Of a DNA stretch of 14,097 bases, positions 8,160 to 14,097 are shown piece by piece. Where the stretch lies: NCBI GenBank assembly GCA_900617975.1, contig UZAE01001295.1, positions 1 through 14,097 on the forward strand. The letters run 5' to 3'. A model generated the notes under the pieces. The model worked only from the letters and a program-made list of their open reading frames with translations, searched no databases and was not told where the DNA came from. Position numbers and translations under genes: made by a program. The stretch is from Rodentolepis nana (taxonomy: Eukaryota; Platyhelminthes; Cestoda; Cyclophyllidea; Hymenolepididae). Numbering within the stretch: the first letter of the stretch is position 1; the number at the start of each line of letters is the position of its first letter.

Positions 8160-9996
8160 GCATGAATCTTGTTGTTTTTGAAACGTTATTTTTAGATGGC
8201 ATGTTAAAAATAAGGACAATGCTGCCCGTGTCGAGGCAGACGAAGCTCGTGATAGGAAAAAGAAAAACGATGAAAAAATTAGAAGTCTTATTGCTGTATG
8301 CTTTCTCTTATTTCTGAGTTGTTTTAGACACAAGAAGCTAGAGCTGACTATCTTAGAAAAAGGGCTCGAGGAGATGAGTCTGGAAACAAGAGCATAATTA
8401 CATCTCAGGATGCTCTTCGTCTTTTCGCGGATGTTGAAGAAAACGCACGTCTTACATGTTAATTTTTAATGTATTCTCTCATAATAGCGCAATTTAATCA
8501 CATCAAACAAAGAATATGAAGAGGAATTGAAGCAAGAAAAGGAGGCGCATGAGAAAAAGCTCGGAATTCTGAAATATTTTGGGGAAACAGAGGATGGAAT
8601 GGCAAATGTCACGCCTTGGTGGTTGGAGGTTCCGAAACGTTCCTCTAATTCACAGCAAAAGGACCAAACGCCACAAACGTTTGTTTCCATTTAATATTCC
8701 CTTACTTTACATTTAGATTGGTGGAAGCAGATGCGATACGCAAACAAAAAGCCGATCCTCTCCTGCAGATGAAGCAAGTTGAGGAGAAATTCGATCGAAT
8801 TCGAGAAGCTAATAGAGTTGCAGCAAAAAAGGAACGAGTAGCTGCGGCTCAAGTCGCATCGTCTTACTCGTCTCTCTTTGCAGATGATATCAAACCTCCA
8901 GGGGTATTTTTTGCTCATATTTTTTATTCTTTTCGTTTTCCTTCCACAAACATTTCTTTCAAGCCTTCACTCTACTTCAAAATAGCGAAGTGCCTATTTT
9001 GCTATCTTTTCGCTGCTAAATATTTTTTTATTACAATTTTTTACCAAGCTAGTGACTGTTTGTATTTTTGAGTGCAAACTTTACAATTTTTTGTCCATTC
9101 GCATCCCAATTGCTAACATTTCTAATGGAAGGTCCAATTTACCCATCGTTATTTGTAGTGTGTGGTCATCTGTTTGTGATGTCCCTTATTTATTTCTTGG
9201 TTTTGTATGGTTGCTGAAGTAGATATTTCCTCAAGTGAATTTGTTCCTCGTCTCGGGTACTTGTATAGTTTATTTTCTGATTATTTCGCAACACCATCTG
9301 AATATCTAATTACAATGAATTTGTTGAGGATATGACTCAGTCGCGATGAAAATAGCTTTATCGGAGCTCTCTGAATCGATTAAATGACTTTAGGGTAAAT
9401 GAGAATTTTTTGCATCTGATAAAATACTATTTCAGTCACAATGTTAATTCATAATTGCCTTGACTACTTAACTTAATTTCCTCGTTATTTATCTTAAATT
9501 AATGATCACCTGTTTACCGTTTAATGCTTTCGGTTTAATCCTTGGAGTTCAATCTTATTTTGAGACAGGTTAATTACTATGCATAATAAATTATTAACTG
9601 AAAGAGCTATTATTTTGTTTAGCGAGCTAAGCCGAATCTAAAGGTCTCATGCAGTTAATATCTGTTTCTCTTTTCGTATAGACTAAAAGAAATAGTGATG
9701 AGAAAGCACCAGATGAAGAGGATTCAAAACGTCGTCGATTGGAGCGCCTCAGAGCTGAGAGATTGGCTCGAGAGAGGGGTGAACGAGAACGTGCTGCTGT
9801 AGTGCTCTGTAAATCCATGGGTCTTTCATCTATGGTGAACGCAGCAGCGGCATCTATTGAAGCAACTTCCACAGTAACAGATGAACGAAATCTTCCCTTC
9901 AACTCGGCATTCAATCCAGAACTCTCAAACTTTGCGGCTGAACGCAGAAATGCTCATCGAGAGGAGAAAAAACGCAGGCGTTATTCTCACAAGTGA
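8137..9996 (+). CDS. LENG1: LENG1-like CIR N-terminal domain protein, complete
   Basis: Six exons: 8137-8159, 8196-8295, 8328 to about 8457, about 8504 to 8678, 8717-8903 and 9682-9996; about 309 residues against about 264 in human. The start MNILPKKRWHVKNKDNAARV matches human LENG1 ([20 protein letters not shown]), the CIR N-terminal domain also found in CIR1 and the splicing factor Cwc25. Further matches are QEAR..(Y/F)LRK(R/K)AR, NKEYEEE with ILKYFG, RLRAERLARERGERERA (human QLRAERLRREAAERSRA) and the C-terminal FNSAFNPEL (human YNSQFNPQL). It is Lys/Arg/Glu-rich, mostly helical, without membrane segments; KRRR clusters may be nuclear localisation signals. The product is a nuclear protein probably tied to splicing, inferred from the domain. 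The exon 3/4 joint is unresolved. Confidence 0.88.
8160..8195 (+). other. 36-nt LENG1 intron with GC-AG ends
   Basis: It begins GCATGA and ends TTATTTTTAG. Removal joins AAA AG/A TGG CAT and gives KKRWHV, exactly the conserved sequence. The only GT inside the gap lies after the in-frame stop. GC-AG introns are a known minority class, but a T-to-C sequence error at the donor cannot be excluded. Confidence 0.75.
8196..8295 (+). CDS. LENG1: LENG1 exon 2, CIR N-terminal domain core
   Basis: It encodes WHVKNKDNAARVEADEARD followed by RKKKNDEKIRSLIA, the basic-acidic helix of the CIR_N domain. The donor is GCT/GTATGC at 8296, at a codon boundary. Confidence 0.87.
8296..8327 (+). other. 32-nt LENG1 intron, phase 0
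   Basis: GTATGC to TGTTTTAG. Its length is not a multiple of three, so retention would shift the frame. Removal gives SLIA/TQEARADYLRKRAR, in line with human LLAQQEARTEFLRKKAR. Confidence 0.82.
8328..8457 (+). CDS. LENG1: LENG1 exon 3 (3' end uncertain)
   Basis: It encodes TQEARADYLRKRARGDESG, then a linker to DALRLFADVEENARLT, matching the DLFRELLEEG region of human. An in-frame TAA at 8460-8462 forces a splice before it. CAT/GTTAAT at 8458 is the best-looking donor, but with the only good AG downstream (8487) it gives the wrong frame. Confidence 0.7.
8458..8503 (+). other. unresolved small LENG1 intron
   Basis: Conservation needs ARLT joined to about (S)NKEYEEE. From donor 8458, acceptor 8487 (ATAATAG) gives a 30-nt intron and the wrong frame, and acceptor 8512 creates a TAA at the junction. 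A 46-nt intron ending at CACAT (8503) would give ARLT/SNKEYEEE perfectly but lacks AG. A GC donor at 8445 with acceptor 8487 keeps the frame as EEN/RNLITSNKEY. A one-base difference or error is also possible. The coordinates given are those of the 46-nt option. Confidence 0.35.
8504..8678 (+). CDS. LENG1: LENG1 exon 4 (5' end uncertain)
   Basis: NKEYEEELKQEKEAHEKKLG then ILKYFGETED matches human [20 protein letters not shown] and ILTYLGQS. It continues to TPWWLEVPKR, the counterpart of the human PPWYQLPPG segment. The donor is CAAAC/GTTTGT at 8679, chosen because it alone gives the right phase for exon 5. Confidence 0.82.
8679..8716 (+). other. 38-nt LENG1 intron, phase 2
   Basis: GTTTGT to TTTACATTTAG. 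It joins AC/A as a Thr codon. A second GT at 8683 would give the wrong phase. Confidence 0.75.
8717..8903 (+). CDS. LENG1: LENG1 exon 5
   Basis: It encodes LVEADAIRKQKADPLLQMKQ, aligning with human KIKSRLDPLREMQKHL, followed by an Ala/Lys/Glu-rich helix and SSLFADDIKPPG. The donor is GGG/GTATTT at 8904. Confidence 0.85.
8904..9681 (+). other. 778-nt LENG1 intron, phase 0
   Basis: The only long intron of this gene and T-rich. It ends TCTTTTCGTATAG. I see no gene or repeat in it. Confidence 0.8.
9682..9996 (+). CDS. LENG1: LENG1 exon 6, conserved C-terminus
   Basis: It encodes a charged linker, the basic helix RRRLERLRAERLARERGERE, an Ala/Ser/Thr linker and the conserved C-terminal NSAFNPEL, ending KKRRRYSHK and TGA. 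The basic run near the end may be a nuclear localisation signal. Confidence 0.87.
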   Translation, partial: TKRNSDEKAPDEEDSKRRRLERLRAERLARERGERERAAVVLCKSMGLSSMVNAAAASIEATSTVTDERNLPFNSAFNPELSNFAAERRNAHREEKKRRRYSHK

Positions 9997-10105
9997 AGAT
10001 TCCATTGTATATAGTGTTGTACATATTAACTACTTTACATCCCTACTTTGTTCTTCTTTTGTCCCAAAAATATTTCCAGCTCTCAGCTTTTTTGCTTTTC
10101 TCAGT

Positions 10106-10111
10106 ATTAAA
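10106..10111 (+). promoter_or_regulatory. LENG1 candidate poly(A) signal ATTAAA
   Basis: The common variant ATTAAA lies 110 nt after the LENG1 stop, in a T-rich stretch. No AATAAA is seen nearer. Confidence 0.45.
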
Positions 10112-11118
10112 TTAGATGTGGATATTTTGAATTAGTTTCTAAAAACGTGCTGTTCTGTAAAGTGGGTCTTGAGTGAAGTAACCTATTTGAACTGCGGTAA
10201 CACCCATTGAAATGTACTACTCTGGGCTTGATCTCCTACATATGACCAAATTTATTCTGAAAACGAAAAGCACGCTTGGCATTCCATTGGACACGCATGT
10301 CGATCCATGTCAGCACTGCCCCAAAGGTCATTTGGTTCCTATTGGTTGCTTATTGTTAAGCCGAGATTATAACTAGCGCACCCTTATTTGGCCTTCGTAT
10401 CACAACTTTGTCTTCCAATTTGGAAAAGGCTGTTGATTATCAAAGATAGGAAATTCCTTAATCTGGCTACTTCATGGCTTTCTGATGCCAATAAATTGAC
10501 GCTTTAGATGTGATAGAGTAATGTAAATGCCCATATCTCCTCGGGTTATCTTTTTTAAATTAAGAGCTCTTCTCCTGAAGTTATGCGTTTAGGATATTAC
10601 AGCGAGAGATTGCCGTTCTGTTTTAACCGAATTATTTGACCCTGTTCAAAACAGATACAAATAAGAATCTTGTCTCAATCTATGAGACTTTTAAGTTATC
10701 ATAACCCCGATCCTCACAAAATTGTTACATTACTAATTCTAAAATGCAAAATGTAGCCAGTTGCGCTAAAAGAAATATAAACCCTATTTCTTGAAAAACC
10801 TTAATCCTCTTCTTCAACCCAGAAATCCAAAAATTAACCAAAAGTAATGCCATCCAATATTTCAAGCCAATAGTACTTTATAATGACGATACTCTGAACC
10901 TAATTTTCCTACTCATTGGCCAGATTTAAAACTACACAGTTCAACTAGAATCCTATTTAGGGGTTATCACGGGCTTAAAAAAACTTTAAGACCGAAATGT
11001 TGCGCTTACAAGGCTTTGGTTGAATAACACCTGTTTTATAAACTATTAGCTTTCAAGCAAACAAATCCGAGTTTTTCCAAAGTGCGATAAAAAAATGAAT
11101 AAGAAAAGCAGGGCACGA
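10112..11118. other. spacer between convergent genes
   Basis: About 1 kb between the LENG1 3' end (+) and the stop of the - strand coiled-coil gene at 11119. It should hold the 3' UTR of the latter. TTTATT near 10250 (AATAAA on the - strand) is about 870 nt past that stop, so it is a weak candidate. No coding segment, RNA gene or repeat is recognised. Confidence 0.55.
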
Positions 11119-11397
11119 TTAACTATTTCCCGAGTGAACTGTAAAGAGATGGCGCTTTTTCGATCCAAAAACCGTCTGCTGATGGGTTGGTTGAATTCGA
11201 AGTTGTTGTTGTTGCTGGGGATGTAAAATTGGCTGAGTCTCTTGCAAAGGAGCTCTTGGGGGCATATAAATTTGCGACTCCTCGGGCACTTGATCTTGAC
11301 TCTGCTCTTGCATTCCCTCGAACTGGGCTTGGGACTGAGTGAAATCAAACCACTCGTCTGTTGGCATAACGTCAATCTTCTGTGTATTCATTGGGGC
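11119..11397 (-). CDS. coiled-coil gene exon D, Gln-rich C-terminus
   Basis: 92 codons plus TAA. It starts APMNTQKIDVMPTDEWFDFT, is Gln/Pro-rich with a run of five Gln, and ends FTVHSGNS. The acceptor is CTCCCTATCAG on the - strand. The internal ATG at 11391 is not needed as a start, because the frame joins exon C cleanly. Confidence 0.68.
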   Translation of the reverse strand, partial: APMNTQKIDVMPTDEWFDFTQSQAQFEGMQEQSQDQVPEESQIYMPPRAPLQETQPILHPQQQQQLRIQPTHQQTVFGSKKRHLFTVHSGNS

Positions 11398-13088
11398 CTG
11401 ATAGGGAGTAGAAAAGTGATTTTATTGAACAATGGGGTATGATTAAAAAGAGTAGTTATTTATGTGCCGGTGGTTCAGTGGTCAACGTCCACATCTGTCA
11501 CTTCGAAGGTGATAGATTCGATACCACCGGTGAGGTGCCTAAGTCTAGCTTGTATAGAGGGCGACAGAATCCGAATAAGTCAACGAGAACGTTCCAATAT
11601 GATTAATTTGAAATACTTCTCAATTATTATTCCTTTCTCATTCCCTATCTCTCTCTCTCTCTCTCGTGTTGACTTTTTGCAACTTCAGTAATAGCTTTTC
11701 ATGCAACAACATATGCAATAATGATGATGATGAGTAAAACAGAAATAACCAGTCGTGTTTTGTAAAAAGTACAATTAGCTAATTTAGTCGAGTTGACTCC
11801 CAGCGTTTGAGAAGCTGATTACTGCAATGTAACTAAGTTTAAAAAATTGCGTAATCAAAAGCATTTACAGCTCACCAGTTGGAAGTAGGATGGTTGTGCT
11901 GATTGTCTTGTGACCATAAGGTCACTTGATTTGCACCATTTTGAATTTGGCAACTCCACAAAATCACTGCATCCCTTCCCATCCGAGGAATTGGATGAAT
12001 TGTCCAATAGGGGGTGTGATCCCTCGGACATTACAAGAACTGGCGGTACAGCAGCAACCTTGAGAGTTTTGCCTTTGACCAGTTCTGCTGTTGCTTCTGT
12101 AGTAGATTGCTGTTGTGGAAAATAGGCTCGCTTAAGGCCAACTCCAAGTGTACCATCCGGGGCCTGTGGCTGAATCACTGCAGCATTGACAGGAGTCTGA
12201 AATTTAAAGCTCTCAAATGTCGTCATAGAGTTACGATATGAGACAGTATCGTAGACATTTTTCTAAGATTTCCGATGAGCAGAAAACATATTGTTTTTTC
12301 ATGTTCATTATTATTAACATTGGATAACCAAATAGACTATATAATGCCGAGTGAAATTAGTAGAAAGTCCGAAATTTAAACTGACCTTATTACTGTCATC
12401 TAACACTAGTTCGAATTTTAAGATCGGAATGGTGGTGAACAGCCAAATTGACATAATTGAAAAAGATACATCAATTGAAATTATTTGATCATGAAAATAC
12501 TTATTCAATAACTGAACGGTTTAGTTGATTATAGGTAATTTGGTACGATTTCGTGGATTCCACATACAAGAGGTCAAGAGAACTATCCAAGTAATGACTT
12601 ATCAATGCCATTTACCCGATATCTGTTTTGCATATAAATAACTAAAATACCTGTTTCTTCAAGTCTGAACAAAGAATAAGGGAATTAAGGGTCATTATTA
12701 ATCACTCATGATTTAAATTAACTAAGCAAACCTTTTTTATCTTTTGAATTGAAATTTCGGAAGGCTGTGGAGGCCATTGGTTGATGGAAGAGTGAGCACC
12801 AATAGATGATCTCTTTCCACTTGATCTAACTGTAGGCTTGGACTTCATCAGAATTTGTTCAATTTTACTCTGCAATTGGGCAACCTGTACTTGAGCCTGG
12901 TTTTGGACCTCGCTTATCTGCAAATGTAGACATTATGAAAAGATTTCGATAACAAAACAATAATAATAATAATAATTTCCTACCTGTCTCATTATCTCAG
13001 CACGAAAGTCTGGCCCTTCTTCCTGGGCAGACTTTTGCTCTTTTGTTTTCATTATCTCAGCTAATTCGTTTGCATGTTCAACAAGAAG
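11119..13088 (-). CDS. unrecognised coiled-coil protein, C-terminal four exons
   Basis: On the - strand the exons are 13088-12984, 12917-12732, 12196-11876 and 11397-11119, about 296 residues ending at TAA. Every intron is GT-AG and phase 0, and the joined frame is open, which strongly supports a real gene. The first two exons form an amphipathic helix likely to be a coiled coil (LLVEHANELAEIMKTKEQK; ISEVQNQAQVQVAQLQSKIE). After that come a basic Ser-rich stretch (RSSGKRSSIGAHSS), a Thr/Ser/Pro linker and a Gln-rich end. Upstream exons are not found before the window edge. I do not recognise the family; the layout of a helical rod followed by a disordered tail occurs in many cytoskeletal, kinesin-like and adaptor proteins, so no function is assigned. 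Confidence 0.72.
11466..11531 (+). repeat. degenerate tRNA-like sequence, probable SINE head
   Basis: GCCGGTGG (11466-11473) pairs with CCACCGGT (11524-11531) as an 8-bp acceptor-like stem with one G-T pair. Box A TGGTTCAGTGG at 11471-11481 fits the consensus fully, and box B GATTCGATACC at 11515-11525 fits at 9 of 11. A 5-bp stem GTCAC/GTGAT at 11497-11501 and 11509-11513 holds a 7-nt loop with T33 and a would-be CGA anticodon (Ser). At 66 nt, with no room for a proper T arm, it is not a working tRNA. A T5 run at 11674-11678 could end pol III transcription. TATGATTAA occurs at 11438-11446 and again at 11598-11606 and may be a target-site duplication. Confidence 0.5.
11648..11665. repeat. (TC)9 microsatellite
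   Basis: Nine uninterrupted TC units in the intron, downstream of the tRNA-like sequence. A likely length-variable locus. Confidence 0.9.
11876..12196 (-). CDS. coiled-coil gene exon C
   Basis: 107 codons from TPVNAAVIQPQAPDGTLGVG to SYFQL, rich in Ser, Thr, Val and Pro and probably disordered. The acceptor is TTTAAATTTCAG; the donor is CTG/GTGAGC. Reading upstream of the acceptor stays open for ten codons, which I take to be intron. Confidence 0.68.
12197..12731 (-). other. coiled-coil gene intron B-C, 535 nt
   Basis: AT-rich, phase 0. An open - strand frame at 12314-12508 lies inside but has no plausible acceptor, so I do not call it an exon. Confidence 0.6.
12732..12917 (-). CDS. coiled-coil gene exon B
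   Basis: 62 codons from ISEVQNQAQVQVAQLQSKIE to ISIQKIKK. The acceptor is ATTTGCAG; the donor is AAG/GTTTGC. The heptad-like helix runs for about 27 residues, then breaks into a Lys/Ser/Arg-rich and Pro-containing segment. The intron between exons A and B is only 66 nt. Confidence 0.72.
12958..12976. repeat. (AAT)n microsatellite
   Basis: About six AAT units in the 66-nt intron between exons A and B of the - strand gene, close to the donor site of exon A. Confidence 0.85.
12984..13088 (-). CDS. coiled-coil gene exon A (most 5' exon found)
   Basis: 35 codons starting LLVEHANELAEIMKTKEQ and ending FRAEIMRQ. On the - strand the acceptor is CCTTTCCTTTATAG and the donor is CAG/GTAGGA. The pattern is charged helical with hydrophobic spacing of coiled-coil type. 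Confidence 0.72.
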
Positions 13089-13800
13089 CTATAAAGGAAA
13101 GGTACGATAAATATTCACATCATATTAATAAAAGCATTTACGATTTGCACATATGCCAAGTTCCATGAGTCAAGTTCTATTATTGAAATTAACTGCTTTA
13201 CAGGTAAATGTGATCAAGAGATCGAGAAGTGAGGGGTGTAGAGATACCATCTTGCTTCGAAAATGAATTTAGAAAAGAACTTCCATCCAAGGCTTATGAG
13301 TTTGTACTTGCACTAGGTTTAAAATATATAATTACGTTTAACACAAATAAATACAAATTGGTTCAACTTTAACGAAAAATAAAGCTTCTTTTCTTCATAA
13401 TCAGTACCCCACCCGTTCACCAAGTTAGGGTCGCAAGATAAATAATTTGTTTCATAACAGTTGAATGAAACGAATAATTACAAGTTGATCGATAGAGGAA
13501 TGGGAGGATTCGCACTTCTCTACCCGAGAGGTCCTGGAATGCTCCTACTCTGCAAAAGACGGTCCCTAGAAATTGAATATTTTCAAAGGACTGGAGAATT
13601 ATTTCCATTTGATAGCCCTGCATAGATTCTAAAATCGAATTCAGTGGCTTCAAATCTAGACGTGTGCAGATCCTTTACAGCTTCGTCAGTAACTTTTCAT
13701 GGCCGAATTATATTATTTACACGCAACAACCTTTCAAAATGGTAGGTACCAATTACTCAATATTATTTATTTATTTATATCAAATGGTAGGAGTTTTGAT

Positions 13801-13870
13801 AGTTATCATTAGCCCTTTAGTTGACTTCAAGCTTCAGTTATCATTAGCCCTTTAGTTGACTTCAGGCTTC
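13801..13870. repeat. 35-bp tandem duplication
   Basis: Two directly adjacent 35-nt copies (13801-13835 and 13836-13870), each starting AGTTATCATTAGCCC and ending GCTTC, differ at one base (A or G near the end). Such a close match means a recent duplication. Confidence 0.95.
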
Positions 13871-14033
13871 GCAGAGGGGAGGAGGAACATCAAAGTGAAT
13901 AAAAGTCGAGAGGGGGGAACGGAAGAGTGTTTTAAAGATGTAGATGAAAGGTGAGGTGAGTACTGTCGAAGTGGTCGAATATCACATACAGTGGGGTGAT
14001 GCTAGTTTGAAGTGAGAAGCCAACTGCCGGTTA

Positions 14034-14095
14034 ATAGACTTTTTTGCCGTATGAGCATACGTTGCCCAGGGTGCACCACGTGGAGGTAAGTCTAT
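14034..14095. repeat. nested inverted repeats at window end
   Basis: ATAGACTT (14034-14041) is inverted as AAGTCTAT (14088-14095). Between them CGTATG-AG-CATACG (14048-14061) forms a second perfect inverted repeat. The 62-nt unit could be a folded non-coding element or the end of a repeat that continues outside the window; function unknown. Confidence 0.5.
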
Positions 14096-14097
14096 CG

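Larger units (their letters stand above)
11398..11875 (-). other. coiled-coil gene intron C-D, 478 nt
   Basis: Phase 0. It holds the tRNA-like sequence at 11466-11531, a (TC)9 run and a short (ATG)n run near 11722-11733. Confidence 0.65.
13089..14097. other. non-coding end region, presumed intron or upstream part of the - strand gene
   Basis: No exon continuing the coiled coil was found. An open - strand frame at 13417-13653 has neither coiled-coil pattern nor convincing splice sites. The + strand becomes purine-rich from about 13870. Two small repeats are listed separately. Confidence 0.45.

Noticed and set aside
11046..11375. Overlapping - strand open frame in another phase over exon D
   Set aside because: It does not join exon C in frame; a shadow of the called exon.
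12314..12508. Open frame on - strand ending near a good donor (AAG/GTCAGT)
   Set aside because: No acceptor with AG upstream at a useful place, and exons B and C already join in phase without it.
12845..12851. CTGATGA on the - strand, as in a hammerhead ribozyme core
   Set aside because: It lies in coding exon B, and the second core strand (GAAA after a closing stem) and the outer stems are not seen.
13417..13653. 78-codon open frame on - strand as an upstream exon of the coiled-coil gene
   Set aside because: No coiled-coil pattern and no convincing splice pair; left as non-coding.

Overview
The window is eukaryotic nuclear DNA, most likely from a flatworm (Platyhelminthes, perhaps a tapeworm or fluke; the species cannot be named). 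The basis is two conserved animal genes split by GT-AG introns, a mix of introns of only about 32-38 nt with introns of 0.5-1 kb, AT-rich introns and spacers, a mariner transposon end and two degenerate tRNA-like sequences inside introns. Very short introns beside long ones are known from schistosomes and tapeworms; the taxon call is an inference.

Layout. (1) 1-351, + strand: the 3' end of a mariner transposon (C-terminal transposase with the last catalytic Asp, then the right inverted terminal repeat and a TA), lying upstream of the first HELQ exon seen and probably inside a HELQ intron. (2) 891-5717, + strand: the last five exons of HELQ, a Ski2-like 3'-5' DNA helicase, from helicase motif VI through the winged-helix, ratchet and helix-hairpin-helix parts to an acidic tail and stop; all four introns are phase 0 and the joined reading frame is open. 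A poly(A) signal lies at 5913-5918. (3) 5921-8136: a 2.2-kb spacer without a gene I can support, with an A-rich stretch on the + strand (about 6300-7600). (4) 8137-9996, + strand: a complete LENG1 gene (CIR N-terminal domain nuclear protein) in six exons, four of its five introns tiny, one apparently GC-AG, and one junction (exon 3/4) that I could not join with canonical sites. (5) 10112-11118: spacer between convergent genes. (6) 11119-13088, - strand: the last four exons of an unrecognised protein with a coiled coil followed by a low-complexity Ser/Thr/Gln/Pro-rich tail; its 5' part lies beyond 13088 and perhaps outside the window. (7) 13089-14097: non-coding as far as I can see, with a 35-bp tandem duplication and a small inverted-repeat cluster.

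The genes do not form an operon or a visible pathway. HELQ acts in replication-fork and interstrand-crosslink repair; LENG1 is a nuclear protein whose N-terminal domain is shared with the splicing factor Cwc25; the third gene is unknown. I see no prokaryotic-type system, CRISPR array or complete mobile element. The parts most worth a second look are the intron structure of LENG1, the unidentified coiled-coil gene and the pair of intronic tRNA-like sequences.
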